The position numbers and the translations under genes were made by a program. A stretch of DNA of 64,000 nucleotides from assembly GCA_903916675.1 (NCBI GenBank), contig CAIWXQ010000006.1, positions 1 to 64,000 of the forward strand, in the 5' to 3' direction. This stretch comes from an uncultured bacterium (GTDB lineage: Bacteria; Verrucomicrobiota; Kiritimatiellia; RFP12; CAIWXQ01). Under the pieces are notes generated by a model that was not told the DNA's origin, did no database searches, and saw only the letters and a program-made list of their open reading frames with translations. This document shows, in pieces, positions 1 through 8,094 of the stretch. The first letter of the stretch is position 1; every line of letters begins with the position of its first letter.

Positions 1-1
1 C

Positions 2-1072
2 CTGTTCAATCTAGGCGCTGCCCCCTACGTGTCGTTCCGCAACCTGACACTCCGCAACGGGTGTGATTATGCTACAGCAGGATCTCAAGCCGGCGGCGGC
101 GCCATATGTGCCAAAAACCAGTACACGCTGATCATCTCGAACTGCTACATCTACAACTGTATGTCGACCAACTTCGCCGCCGGGGTTTCTTTCTATCCCG
201 TTTCCAACTTGTCGGCCAAGAACGCCAATCTGTACATCTACGACTCCATCATCGCGAGCAACACGTGCGCGACTTATGCTGGCGGCCTCTATGTCAATGC
301 CGCCAATGGGCCCTCGCCAAGTGCGTATTTGTATAATTCGGCCATCATCGGGAATGTTGCCACCGGCTACGCACCAGGTGCCGCTTTGGGGGTCTCCACT
401 GCTCTGGTCCAGAACTGCACGTTCACAGGCAACAGCACGCCGGGCACAACCGCGGCTGGCGCGCTGTATCTTGTGAACATAGTGGGGCAGACCGCCGGCC
501 TCTTGGTGCAGACCAACTGGACCGTCCGCAATTGCACGATTGCCGGCAACTCCGCGCCTGCGGGGCCTTGCGGCGGCTTTGGCTATAGTCACGGCGTTCT
601 CTCGCAGGCGCTCTTCCTGGTGAGCACGATCATTGCGCAGAACACGGCGACCAGCATTGGCGGCGCTCCGGACATCAAGCAGCTGAACCCCAATTACACC
701 TACCCGCAGTGCGTGGAGAGCTACAACCTGATTGGCGACAGCACGAATTGTGCGCTGGTCATCGCGGGTTCTAACATCTTCAGCGTGGCGGGGCAGACCC
801 TCAATGCGAACAACAGTTACATTGGCAACAGCGGCGCCGCGGTCGGCACAGTCAACCCGCAGCTCTCAACGCTGGCCAACAACGGCGGCCCCACGCCGAC
901 CATGGCCCTGCAGGGTGGCAGCCTGGCCATCGACCACGGCGCCAATCCGGGCAACCTCCTCTCCGACCAGCGCGGATCCGGCTATAACCGGGTGGTGGGA
1001 AGCCAGGCTGATATCGGCGCCTTTGAGTTCGGCTCCGGCCCGCCCACGGGGCTGATCATCTACATCCAGTAG
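2..1072 (+). CDS. Choice-of-anchor-Q beta-helix protein, 5' truncated by window edge
   Basis: The reading frame is open from the first bases of the window, so the start lies outside; 356 residues are visible. The sequence is rich in Asn, Gly, Ser and Thr, with right-handed beta-helix rungs such as LYIYDSIIASNT, AYLYNSAIIGN and VQNCTFTGN. The C-terminus (NNGGPTPTMALQGGSLAIDHG, then GSQADIGAFEF) is the choice-of-anchor-Q signature, which implies a secreted surface protein. It ends in PPTGLIIYIQ, closely matching the tail of the related protein ending at 6561. A hairpin follows the stop. Ligand and role are unknown; such folds often bind or cleave polysaccharides, but no catalytic site is recognisable. 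Confidence 0.85.
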   Translation: MFNLGAAPYVSFRNLTLRNGCDYATAGSQAGGGAICAKNQYTLIISNCYIYNCMSTNFAAGVSFYPVSNLSAKNANLYIYDSIIASNTCATYAGGLYVNAANGPSPSAYLYNSAIIGNVATGYAPGAALGVSTALVQNCTFTGNSTPGTTAAGALYLVNIVGQTAGLLVQTNWTVRNCTIAGNSAPAGPCGGFGYSHGVLSQALFLVSTIIAQNTATSIGGAPDIKQLNPNYTYPQCVESYNLIGDSTNCALVIAGSNIFSVAGQTLNANNSYIGNSGAAVGTVNPQLSTLANNGGPTPTMALQGGSLAIDHGANPGNLLSDQRGSGYNRVVGSQADIGAFEFGSGPPTGLIIYIQ

Positions 1073-1090
1073 AGTTCTTCTGAGAGGAAC

Positions 1091-1130
1091 GGGCGGACGC
1101 GGATTTCTCCGCGCCCGCCCGGTTGCTTTC
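1091..1130 (+). terminator. Hairpin terminator after the beta-helix gene
   Basis: A 13-bp stem with one mismatch (arms GGGCGGACGCGGA and TCCGCGCCCGCCC, loop TTTC) starts 18 bases after the stop and is followed by GGTTGCTTTC. The T-tract is weak. A very similar hairpin and tail follows the second beta-helix gene. Confidence 0.5.
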
Positions 1131-1138
1131 AGGATCTG

Positions 1139-1265
1139 GGTAGGGCGGCCAGTCCCTTGGCCGCCGCACCCTTCTACTTCAACAATCGACACGCTGCGGT
1201 TCTGCGGTTCGTTTGTGAATCTTATTGTAGCGGCGGCTGTGTCAGCCGCCGACGGCGCGTCCTCG
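1139..1265. repeat. Dispersed repeat cluster (GTAGGG-type, TTCAACAATC-type, GTAGCGGC-type)
   Basis: Three intergenic repeat units lie in a row: GTAGGGCGGCCAGTCCCTTG (palindromic CGGCC core), then the unit starting TTCAACAATCGACACGCTGC at 1178-1211, then GTAGCGGCGGCTGTGTCAGC. Relatives recur throughout the window. No gene is seen here. Confidence 0.75.
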
Positions 1266-1353
1266 CGCCGAGCCCGGAGAATGTGACGCGCCCCGGGCAA
1301 TACCGAAGGGCTGCGGCAAGGATGCCGTGCCCTACTTGGCTGCCTGCTCCCAC

Positions 1354-1488
1354 TTCAACAATCAGCACTCTGCTGTTCTGCGGTTTTGCGGTTCGCTCAT
1401 GAATCTTGCGAATGTAAGTAACAGGATCCGATCGGCAGGGACGCCTCTCCGAGGCGTCCGCGGACGGTTCGGAGCGCCATCCCTACCT
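1354..1488. repeat. Dispersed repeats (TTCAACAATC-type 1354-1397; GCAGGGACGCCTC-type 1436-1488)
   Basis: The unit at 1354-1397 contains TTCAACAATCAGCACTCTGC and ends GCGGTTTTGCGGTTCGC. The second unit, beginning GCAGGGACGCCTCTCCGAGG and ending GCGCCATCCCTACC, is a loose inverted repeat related to 62654-62682. With the preceding cluster it fills the 417-base gap before the next gene. Confidence 0.7.
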
Positions 1489-1489
1489 T

Positions 1490-1831
1490 TTACTTCCGCG
1501 TGGCGCCGCTATTTTTGGCGGAAGAAGCAGCGTTGGTGCGCGCGCCGGCTGCGCTGCGCGCGGCCGCCAGCTCGGCCTTGAGCTTGTTGCACTCGACCTG
1601 CAGTGCCGCCACGTGGCTCTGCATCGTCGGAAGGTCATCAGCCTCGTCGTCGATGATTCGTGCCGTGGCAATGGCTGGCAGAGGCGTTATCGACGAGACC
1701 ATTGGCGGATTTCCGGAGAGGTCGGCCGACAGTGCCGCACGCTCCTCACGCAACTGCATCTGCGCGCGAACGGCAACCCCCATCGAAACTGCTGTGATAA
1801 CCACCAGTGCTGCGCCAAACCATTTGTTCAT
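1490..1831 (-). CDS. Small exported or membrane-anchored coiled-coil protein
   Basis: 113 residues. The start is supported by GGAGG seven bases upstream of the ATG. Residues 5-24 form a hydrophobic signal or anchor segment (FGAALVVITAVSMGVAVRAQ), and residues about 72-95 are a predicted coiled coil (ALQVECNKLKAELAAARSAA), followed by a basic Ala/Ser/Asn tail. The gene stands alone between repeat clusters. No family recognised; a role as a periplasmic scaffold or adaptor is only a guess from the coiled coil. Confidence 0.6.
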   Translation of the reverse strand: MNKWFGAALVVITAVSMGVAVRAQMQLREERAALSADLSGNPPMVSSITPLPAIATARIIDDEADDLPTMQSHVAALQVECNKLKAELAAARSAAGARTNAASSAKNSGATRK

Positions 1832-1879
1832 GACACGCCTCCGCGGACCTCTGTGGTCTGTGACACCTTCATCTTACAA

Positions 1880-2064
1880 GATCGGGGTCGGGGTCGGAAT
1901 CGGAATCGGTGTCGCAAAAGTAGCCCGCGTGGTTCCCGCGCGGGTAGATACGGACACGAAGAAGAGAAAGTCAGCCGAAGATCACAAAAGGGGTTGGATG
2001 GATGCCCCGGCCGCGCCCGCCTTCAACAATCGACACTCTGCTGTTCTGCGGGTTTGCGGTTCGC
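1880..2064. repeat. Repeat cluster: GGTCGG hexamer tract, GGACACGAAG unit, TTCAACAATC unit
   Basis: Positions 1880-1914 are a near-tandem hexamer tract (GGGGTCGGGGTCGGAATCGG). About 1954-1990 is the GGACACGAAGAAGAGAAAG unit that also occurs inverted near 4545-4588 and 6410-6450. 2022-2064 is the TTCAACAATCGACACTCTGC unit. No protein-coding signal is seen. Confidence 0.7.
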
Positions 2065-2139
2065 CTGGCGGCATCCATCTGTTCGTCTGTTGCGCAGGAT
2101 TCCCAGTTCACCCGAAGCGTGCGGCGTGTCCGCGAGCAG

Positions 2140-3129
2140 TCACTTCCAGACTCCTTGCACGATGCGGCCGCAGGCTGGGCAGTGGCCGTCCTTTACGCGA
2201 TTCTTGACGACGGTATGGCGCGCGCGTTCGATCAGCAGGCAATGGCAGCCGGCGCAGAAGGTGTTTTCGCCATCGGGCACGTCAAGGTTGCCGACGTAGA
2301 CATGCTTCAGCCCTTCGGCGCGGGCGATCTCCCGTGCGCGCAGAAGCGTTTCAACGGGCGTGGGTGGCAGGTGGGTCATGCGGTAGAGCGGGAAGAAGCG
2401 CAGGAAATGGAAGGGCGTCTCAGCCCCGGCGTGCGCCACGACCCAGCGGCAGAGGTCGCGGAACAGCGCGTCCGTGTCGTTGAGCGTCGGCACCACGAGG
2501 TTGCTCAGCTCGACATAGACGCCTTCCTCCTTCAGGATCTCGATCGTGCGCAGCACAGGCGCCAGCGTCGCGCCGCAGACCTCGCGGTAGAACACGTCGG
2601 ACATGGCCTTGATGTCGAGCGTGGCAGCGTCGAGCACGCGGCAAAGCTGGCGGAGCGGATCGGGGTTGATGTAGCCTGCGGTGACGATGGCATTGCGGAT
2701 GCCGGCCTGCCGGCAGGCCTGGGAGGAATCGCGGGTGTACTCGTAATAGACCAGCGGCTCGGTGTAGGTGTAAGCCACGGACGGACAGTTGTGCTTCCGT
2801 GCTTCAACCGGGACCTGCTCCGGCAACAGTTGATAGGCCGGGAGTTCCTCGGGGTTGCCCTGCGAGATCTCCCAGTTCTGGCAGTTCAGGCAGTGCAGGT
2901 TGCACCCTGCGGTGGCCAGCGAGAAGACAGGCGTGCCGGGAAGAAAGTGGAAGAATGGTTTCTTCTCGATGGGGTCCACCTGCACCGAGCAGGGTCGGCC
3001 GTAGGTGACGGCCTGCAGTTTGCCGGCCACGTTCACGCGGATGCGGCATTCGCCACGCTCACCCGGCGCGATCTGGCAGAAGCGGGGACAGATGCTGCAG
3101 GGGACGGCACGTGACGCTTGGTTCATCAT
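2140..3129 (-). CDS. amrS: AmmeMemoRadiSam-system radical SAM enzyme
   Basis: 329 residues. A radical SAM CxxxCxxC cluster motif is at C76-C80-C83 (CNLHCLNC). An N-terminal Cys-rich segment (C11, C14, C18, C28) and a C-terminal CxxC...CxxC pair (C292/C295, C317/C320) look like extra metal or Fe-S sites typical of this family, once annotated as pyruvate-formate-lyase activating enzymes. YTEPLVYYEYT and LDIKAMSD are family-like stretches. The physiological substrate of AmrS is not firmly known. The start overlaps the stop of the upstream FMN-binding gene by four bases, so the two are translationally coupled. No AmmeMemo (AMMECR1/Memo) partners are in the window. Confidence 0.88.
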   Translation of the reverse strand: MMNQASRAVPCSICPRFCQIAPGERGECRIRVNVAGKLQAVTYGRPCSVQVDPIEKKPFFHFLPGTPVFSLATAGCNLHCLNCQNWEISQGNPEELPAYQLLPEQVPVEARKHNCPSVAYTYTEPLVYYEYTRDSSQACRQAGIRNAIVTAGYINPDPLRQLCRVLDAATLDIKAMSDVFYREVCGATLAPVLRTIEILKEEGVYVELSNLVVPTLNDTDALFRDLCRWVVAHAGAETPFHFLRFFPLYRMTHLPPTPVETLLRAREIARAEGLKHVYVGNLDVPDGENTFCAGCHCLLIERARHTVVKNRVKDGHCPACGRIVQGVWK

Positions 3130-3731
3130 GGGGTGCCTGCCGGCGCCGCCAGGCCGGCTGGCTCGATCACGCGCCGGATGGCGTCGCGGTGCTTGTGGTA
3201 GACTTCGAGCCCCGCGCGGACAGCCGCGAGTACGGCGTCGGACGAGATGGTGGCGCCGGTGATCGCGTCAATCGCGCCGCCCCTGGTACGCGTGGCCCAC
3301 GGTGTCTTTGCGGCGTCTTTGCCCGCGAACTGGGCGCGGAAGGCATCGTCGGCCACGCGGGTGCCGAGTCCCCGGGTCTCCTGCTGCTCGAGGATTTCGA
3401 TCCCCTGCACGGCCTCGTTCGTGTTCACGCCCACCAGCACGCGGATGAAGCTGCTATATCCCCAGGCAGACGACGCAAACGCCACACCCGCGTAGCGACG
3501 GTTCTTGGCCGCAACGTAGAACGTCCAGGTCTTGCCGTCCTCCGTGAAGGTGACCGTGGCCTCAGCCGGGCGGTTGTCGCAGGCTGGCAGCACGCGCGCC
3601 AGCAGATTCGCCGGGACCGGGCCAACAGGAGGCGCGGTCTGGGGGCGCCCCTGCGGCGCGGCCACGACGATTGCCACGGTCGCCAGAATTCCGACGCTTG
3701 CCAGGCAGGAAACGAAACGCGTGCGTCGCAT
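3126..3731 (-). CDS. Exported FMN-binding domain protein (RnfG/NosR-like)
   Basis: 201 residues with a Sec signal (hydrophobic residues 10-25). The FMN-binding domain covers about 60-180, with ETRGLGT at 118-124 and ITGAT at 157-161, where T161 would be the covalent flavinylation site (S/T-G-A-T motif). Proteins of this type carry electrons on the periplasmic side. It is the first gene of a two-gene operon with amrS (ATGA overlap). FMN-binding and AmrS genes are often neighbours in anaerobes, which suggests a redox link, but none is proven here. Confidence 0.85.
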   Translation of the reverse strand: MRRTRFVSCLASVGILATVAIVVAAPQGRPQTAPPVGPVPANLLARVLPACDNRPAEATVTFTEDGKTWTFYVAAKNRRYAGVAFASSAWGYSSFIRVLVGVNTNEAVQGIEILEQQETRGLGTRVADDAFRAQFAGKDAAKTPWATRTRGGAIDAITGATISSDAVLAAVRAGLEVYHKHRDAIRRVIEPAGLAAPAGTP

Positions 3732-3814
3732 GGGGACTCCTTGGGCAGCAGGACGATTTCGCTACTCTCCTATTAGTCTATTCCGCGGCCGACCGGTTGA
3801 CCAGAGGCAAAAAA

Positions 3815-3843
3815 GGTAGGGCGCGCAGTCCCTTGCGCGCCGT
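3815..3843. repeat. Palindromic GTAGGG-type dispersed repeat
   Basis: GGTAGGGCGCGCAGTCCCTTG followed by GCGCGC: the same frame as 1139-1166 and 61282-61310, with the palindromic arm changed from CGGCC to GCGCG. The compensatory arm change preserves a hairpin. Confidence 0.6.
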
Positions 3844-3987
3844 CGCGCGGAAAGGCGTGCGCTCCGTTTTCTCTCCAGCCCCTCTGCACTTGCGACGCAA
3901 GGCCGCGGGGGTTGCCGCCTTCATGAATCCGGTTGCTTCCGGCTGCCGATGCGGTACGATTTTCCCAAGCGGAAAACGGAGGCTGGT

Positions 3988-4437
3988 ATGAAGGCATTGG
4001 TGCAGCGCGTGACAGAGGCGGCAGTGGAAGTGGACGGCCGCGAGGTGTCGCGGATCGGTCCGGGGCTGCTGGTGCTGCTCGGGGTGCGGCACGAGGATGG
4101 GCCGGAGGATGTGGCCTGGCTGGCGCGCAAGCTGCCGGCGCTGCGGATCTTCACGGATGAGGGCGGACAGATGAATCGGTCAATGATTGAGACCGGCGGC
4201 AGCCTCCTGGTGGTCTCGCAGTTCACGCTCTATGCCGACACGCGCAAGGGGAACCGCCCCAGCTTCATCGTGGCAGCGCGGCCGGAGACGGCCAGCCAGC
4301 TCTACGAGGAACTGGTGCGCCAGCTGCGCGCACAACTGGGCGAGGGGCGCGTGGCTACCGGGGTCTTCGGCGCGTCGATGAAGGTCCGGCTGGTCAACGA
4401 CGGACCAGTGACAATCGAGCTCTGCTCGGATCCGTGA
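3988..4437 (+). CDS. dtd: D-aminoacyl-tRNA deacylase
   Basis: 149 residues, the normal length. It hydrolyses D-aminoacyl (and glycyl) esters from mischarged tRNAs. The diagnostic motifs are present: SQFTL at 77-81 and NDGPVT at 137-142, the cross-subunit Gly-cis-Pro motif of the DTD dimer. The start at 3988 (MKALVQRV) is preferred over an in-frame ATG at 3949 because GGAGG sits five bases upstream and it matches the family N-terminus. Cytoplasmic housekeeping gene; monocistronic, followed by a hairpin. Confidence 0.95.
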   Translation: MKALVQRVTEAAVEVDGREVSRIGPGLLVLLGVRHEDGPEDVAWLARKLPALRIFTDEGGQMNRSMIETGGSLLVVSQFTLYADTRKGNRPSFIVAARPETASQLYEELVRQLRAQLGEGRVATGVFGASMKVRLVNDGPVTIELCSDP

Positions 4438-4441
4438 ATAA

Positions 4442-4468
4442 CCGGGCGATCCGCCCGGGCTTCTCTTC
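4442..4468 (+). terminator. Possible terminator after dtd
   Basis: Perfect 7-bp stem CCGGGCG / CGCCCGG with loop ATC starting four bases after the stop, followed by GCTTCTCTTC. The pyrimidine tract is imperfect. Confidence 0.4.
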
Positions 4469-4474
4469 ACGGAC

Positions 4475-4628
4475 GAGCGAACCGCAAAACCGCAGAAGGT
4501 AGATTGTTGGAGTAGGGTGCGGCCGGGGTCGGCCGCCAACGATCCTTCGCTATCTTCGGCAGCCTTTCTCTCCTTCGTGTCCGCATTTCAACACTCTGCG
4601 GTTGGGCCTTCGTCACTTTGCGGTTCGC
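4475..4628. repeat. Repeat cluster between dtd and the propeller gene
   Basis: An inverted copy of the TTCAACAATC...GCGGTTCGC family (GAGCGAACCGCAAAACCGCA), then the CCTTCGTGTCCGCATTTCAA unit, then a direct partial copy ending TTTGCGGTTCGCC. Together they make an inverted arrangement across the gap. Confidence 0.7.
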
Positions 4629-4651
4629 CTGGCGAGATCCAGCGTATCGAT

Positions 4652-5989
4652 TTACTTCTGCTCACGCAGATCGAGGCATTTCAGGATCGTGTCGTCGCGC
4701 ACGAGCAGCCGCCCATCGACGCACACCAGCGGACACCAGACCTGCTTCTTCTGCTCCAGGACACGCGCCTGGGCCAGTTGTTTGTACGCCGCGGGAGAAG
4801 CCTCAGCGAGGCGCAGCACGCCATCGCCGGAGAGCGAAACCAGCAGGTCGTCCGCCACGATCAGGTCGCCGATTTCGACCGCGACGCTCTTTCCGGTCTT
4901 CCACTTTGGCAGGCCGTCCAGTCCCAGGCAGACCAGGCCGTTGGCAGCGTTCTGGAGGGAGTTGCCGTTGGCGTAGATGCAGCCGCGGAAGAAGACAGGC
5001 ATGTGCAGATGGCTGCTGCAGGCTTCGCCCGGCTTGGGCGGCGCGTCCGATGCCAGGGCCTTTTTGGGCGCGGTGTAGCCGAGTTCGCCGATGCCGTTGA
5101 AGATCAGCTTGACCGCATAGGCGCCGTCCTGCTTCGACACCTGGACCAGCGCGCTGTTGGCGTTGTAGCCGCCGGTGAGGAAGAAGAGGCCGTCGCCGCA
5201 GTAGAGCGGCTGCGTGATTCCGATGCAGCACCCCCAGTCGGAGAAGGTCCAGAGGATCGTGCCGTCAGCCGGGTTGACGCCGAACAGGTTGGCGCGGTCA
5301 TTCTTGTCCTCCACCTGTCCGAGCATCACGATCTGGTCGACGCCCTGCACGTTGACCAGCAGGGGCGAGGTGTAGGAGGAGTTGATCGAGCTGTCCAGCG
5401 GCTTGGCCTTCCAGACGGGCTTGCCGGTGAGCTTGTCGAACGCCGCGAGGCTGGCCTCGCTGTTCAGCGGCGCCACGATCACCAGATCCTTATAGAGCAG
5501 CGGCGACTGCGCCACGCCCCATCTGGGCGGCTTGACCTTCGAGCCGCTGGCGAGCACGCTGCGCATCCAGAGGCGCTGGTGCGTGGCCTTGTCCACGCAC
5601 TGGACCTGCCCGAAGCTGCCGATCGTGGCCACGACCTGGTCATCCACGGCCGGCGTGGAGCGCGAGCCGGGATAGGAGAATTCCCCCGGCGCGTCGTAGG
5701 AGAGGCTCCACTCCTCTTGGCCGGTGGCGAAGTCGAGGCAGCGCAGCGCGTCGCTGTTGGTGGCGACGCGATCGAGAAGGTAGACCTTGCCGTCGCGGAC
5801 CGCGGGCGCGGCGAATCCAAGGCCGACGGGCATCTGCCAGAGCTTCTTCGGGCCGGCTTCCGGCCAGCTGCGGGCCAGGTGGCCATCCATTGCGACCTTG
5901 GCCCCATTGGGGCCGCCGAACTGCGGCCAGTCGGCCGCGCTCAGCGCGGTGACGCAGAAAAGAGCGAGCGAGGCGAAGCGGATGATCAT
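4652..5989 (-). CDS. Exported PQQ-like beta-propeller protein
   Basis: 445 residues with a Sec signal (residues 1-19, ending TALSAA), then ADWPQFGGPNG, the usual start of these propellers in PVC bacteria. Repeated blades carry the W-x-type PQQ-like pattern: LRCLDFATGQEEWSL, VQCVDKATHQRLWMR, LAAFDKLTGKPVWKA, LFGVNPADGTILWTF, LVCLGLDGLPKWKTG. No dehydrogenase catalytic residues or heme site are evident, so it is more likely a BamB-like or structural propeller than a quinoprotein enzyme. It stands alone, with repeat clusters on both sides. Confidence 0.82.
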   Translation of the reverse strand: MIIRFASLALFCVTALSAADWPQFGGPNGAKVAMDGHLARSWPEAGPKKLWQMPVGLGFAAPAVRDGKVYLLDRVATNSDALRCLDFATGQEEWSLSYDAPGEFSYPGSRSTPAVDDQVVATIGSFGQVQCVDKATHQRLWMRSVLASGSKVKPPRWGVAQSPLLYKDLVIVAPLNSEASLAAFDKLTGKPVWKAKPLDSSINSSYTSPLLVNVQGVDQIVMLGQVEDKNDRANLFGVNPADGTILWTFSDWGCCIGITQPLYCGDGLFFLTGGYNANSALVQVSKQDGAYAVKLIFNGIGELGYTAPKKALASDAPPKPGEACSSHLHMPVFFRGCIYANGNSLQNAANGLVCLGLDGLPKWKTGKSVAVEIGDLIVADDLLVSLSGDGVLRLAEASPAAYKQLAQARVLEQKKQVWCPLVCVDGRLLVRDDTILKCLDLREQK

Positions 5990-6110
5990 GTAGTGCTCCA
6001 GTTGGGTTGCGGGAAAACGTATCGGATCGATTTGGATGCGTCAAGCAGGCAAGTTCACCGGCCAGCCGGGCGTGCTCACTTGAATAAACCAGGCCTTCGG
6101 TTACACGCCA

Positions 6111-6500
6111 TGGAGGGCGAGCGTCCTCGCGAGCCGGGTTTTCGGTTGTTGGATAGGGACGGCTCTGCTCACGTTCGCCAGAATCACGAAGCGAACCGCA
6201 AAGCCGCAGAACAGAAGAGTGTTGATTGTTGAAGTAAAACTTCAACACGCTGCGGTTGGGCGTTCGTCACTTTGCGGTTCGCGTGTAGAAACCCTTGTGC
6301 CGGTACAATTTTCCGGGGTCTGATTTTGACGAGCGAACTGCGAAACCGCAGAACAGAAGAGTGTCGATTTTTGAAGTAGAGCGCGGTCGGGGCCGCCCTT
6401 CACCGATCCTTCGCGATCTTCGGCTGACTTTCTTTTCTTCGTGTCCGCATTTCAAAACGGCGTCCCTCGTTTCCGAACTGGAGAGTGCTGATTGTTGAAA
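6111..6500. repeat. Large dispersed-repeat cluster
   Basis: Contains, in order: GGAGGGCGAGCGTCCTCGCG at 6115-6134; a back-to-back inverted pair of the GCGAACCGCA...TTCAAC family at 6189-6284; another inverted copy at 6330-6377; and the CGAAGATCGCGAAGGATC / CTTCGTGTCCGCATTT unit at about 6405-6453. A fragment GAGTGCTGATTGTTGAA ends it. With 5990-6110 this is a 570-base gap with no coding evidence. Confidence 0.7.
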
Positions 6501-6540
6501 GGAAACAGGCGGTCGCGAAAGGATCTTCGCGGCCGCCCGC
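6496..6540 (-). terminator. Hairpin terminator of the second beta-helix gene
   Basis: On the minus strand, arms GCGGCCGCGAA and TTCGCGACCGC (one mismatch) are followed by TGTTTCCTTTC, close to the tail after the first beta-helix gene (GGTTGCTTTC). Confidence 0.5.
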
Positions 6541-6560
6541 CCGGGTTCCGGAAACCGTCC

Positions 6561-7247
6561 CTAGTAGAGGTAGATGATCAGGCCCGTGGGCGGGCCGGCG
6601 CCGAATTCGAACGCACCGATGTCCGCCTGGCTGCCCACCACGCGGTTGTAGCTGGAGCCGCGCTGGTCGTACGGAATGTTGCCCGGATTGCTGCCGGCGT
6701 TGATCGCCAGGCTGCCAGCCTGCAGGGCCATGGTCGGCGTGGAGCCGCCGTTGTAGGCCAGCGGCAAGAGCCGCGGGTTGACGACCCCTTGCGCGGTGCC
6801 GCTGTTGCCCACGTAGCTGCCGTTCGCATTGGGCAGGCCGTTCGTGATGACAGTGGTGCCGGACTGCATCGAGTTCGTGGTGTCGCCGATCAGGTTGTAG
6901 CTCTCCAACGCGGGACCACTGCCGCCGGAGGTGTTCCGGATATCCGGCGCGGCGTTGTTGCTGGCGGTGTTCATCGCAATGATCGTGCTGTACAGATAGA
7001 GGCTGCTGGCGGTGTTATAGCCCAGGCCGCCGACCAGCCCGTTCGGCGCGGCATTGCTGGCGATCGTGCAGTTGCGAATCGTCAGGCCCAGGGCGTTGTT
7101 GTACAGGCCGTTATAGTAAACCGCGCCGCCACCACTCCCGAAGATTACGGAGACACCCATTCCCGTGTTGCAGCAGATCGTGCAGTTCTGCACCAAGGCG
7201 GTGTAGCATGACGTGAGGAAAAGCCCCGGTATGGTTCCCCAGCCGGA
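6561..7247 (-). CDS. C-terminal part of frameshifted choice-of-anchor-Q beta-helix protein
   Basis: 228 codons that continue the gene starting at 8059 after a frame change in a run of eight C (coding strand, 7248-7255). Beta-helix rungs (ALVQNCTICCNTGMG, LTIRNCTIASNAAPNG, LYLYSTIIAMNTAS) lead to NGGSTPTMALQAGSLAINAG and GSQADIGAFEFGAG, then the tail PPTGLIIYLY. It is about collinear with the first gene of the window. One more C in the run (nine) would join it in frame to the upstream half. There is no plausible start of its own; upstream residues in this frame are out-of-frame noise. Confidence 0.75.
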   Translation of the reverse strand, partial: SGWGTIPGLFLTSCYTALVQNCTICCNTGMGVSVIFGSGGGAVYYNGLYNNALGLTIRNCTIASNAAPNGLVGGLGYNTASSLYLYSTIIAMNTASNNAAPDIRNTSGGSGPALESYNLIGDTTNSMQSGTTVITNGLPNANGSYVGNSGTAQGVVNPRLLPLAYNGGSTPTMALQAGSLAINAGSNPGNIPYDQRGSSYNRVVGSQADIGAFEFGAGPPTGLIIYLY

Positions 7248-8059
7248 GGGGGGGGAGAACCCCACAGATTGGTGGGCGTCTGATTGCCGAAGATGGCCGT
7301 GTCGTACAGCCAAACCGACTGCGGTGCTGGTAGTGCCGCCCCGTTCAGCCCCACGCCGCCACCCTGCCGCCCGCTGGTGTTGCTGCAGATGATGGAGTTG
7401 TAGATGTACACCTTCTGCCCCCCCGTGCTTGCGCCCGCATACTCGTCCTGATAACGAGGCCACACGTAGAACGGCAATCTCATCAGGAACTTGCCGGGTG
7501 GTATCAGAATGCATTTCAGAGACAGCTTGTCATTTACCTTGAGTAGCAACGGATCTTTGCCTGGCACCAGGAAAGGTTTGTCCGGCATCAGCATTCGGTC
7601 CGGATATTTCAACTTGAACTCCGGCACGATCTTGCTCGGGGTGATCCATTTTTTGCCATCTTTCTCCGAAAGAACCCCGGTCACGGCCACGGCAGGGTTG
7701 GCATACTGACACCCCTTCTTGTCAATGATGCTGGATGGAACAAGGTAATACTTCAGCCGCTCGTTAAACCTTTCCAGAACCTTGACTGCCTGCTCTGCAT
7801 TCAGGGTATCACTGGTGTAACACTCCTTCATCAGGCGGTCCATTTCAGCCTTCACCTCGGGAGTTCCGTCCACGGCATAAAGCACCTGGCCGTCCCCCAC
7901 GGCGCTCTCGTCGGGAGCGCACGCCTTTTCCCACAACAGGATGCCTTTGATGGTTACCTCCGCACCCGGAGCTGGTTTGACCGCACCACCCTGTCCGGAT
8001 GCGTATCCGGTGAACAGCATTAGCCCGGCAACCAAAATTACAAAGCGTATGGTTGTCAT
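7145..8059 (-). CDS. N-terminal part of a chimeric SUMF1-like / beta-helix gene, frameshifted
   Basis: Start at 8059 (MTTIRFVILV) is chosen over 8098 because AGGAGG precedes it and a signal peptide follows directly. Residues 1-22 are a signal; residues about 30-215 match the N-terminal module and the beginning of the SUMF1-like module of three other proteins in the window (VNDKLSLKCILIPPGKFLM). Around coding position 7437 (RYQDEY then AGASTGG) the homology switches in frame to beta-helix sequence (VYIYNSIICSNTSGRQGGG). After the C8 run at 7248-7255 this frame gives junk and stops at 7145, while true coding continues in the frame ending at 6561. It lies 35 bases downstream of another SUMF1-like gene, so probably in its operon. 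Could be a real gene fusion, a pseudogene or an assembly artefact. Confidence 0.65.
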   Translation of the reverse strand: MTTIRFVILVAGLMLFTGYASGQGGAVKPAPGAEVTIKGILLWEKACAPDESAVGDGQVLYAVDGTPEVKAEMDRLMKECYTSDTLNAEQAVKVLERFNERLKYYLVPSSIIDKKGCQYANPAVAVTGVLSEKDGKKWITPSKIVPEFKLKYPDRMLMPDKPFLVPGKDPLLLKVNDKLSLKCILIPPGKFLMRLPFYVWPRYQDEYAGASTGGQKVYIYNSIICSNTSGRQGGGVGLNGAALPAPQSVWLYDTAIFGNQTPTNLWGSPPPPAGEPYRGFSSRHATPPWCRTARSAATREWVSP

Positions 8060-8094
8060 GTTTCTCTTCCTCCTGCTTCGATGATGCTCATTTG

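Noticed and set aside
1500-2299. Overlapping plus-strand frames with Gly-Val-Gly-Ile stretches
   Set aside because: The Gly-Val/Gly-Ile runs are just the translated GGTCGG hexamer repeat.
4517-6232. Long plus-strand frame opposite the propeller gene
   Set aside because: Begins in repeat DNA and mirrors the propeller; low-complexity composition typical of a GC-rich shadow.
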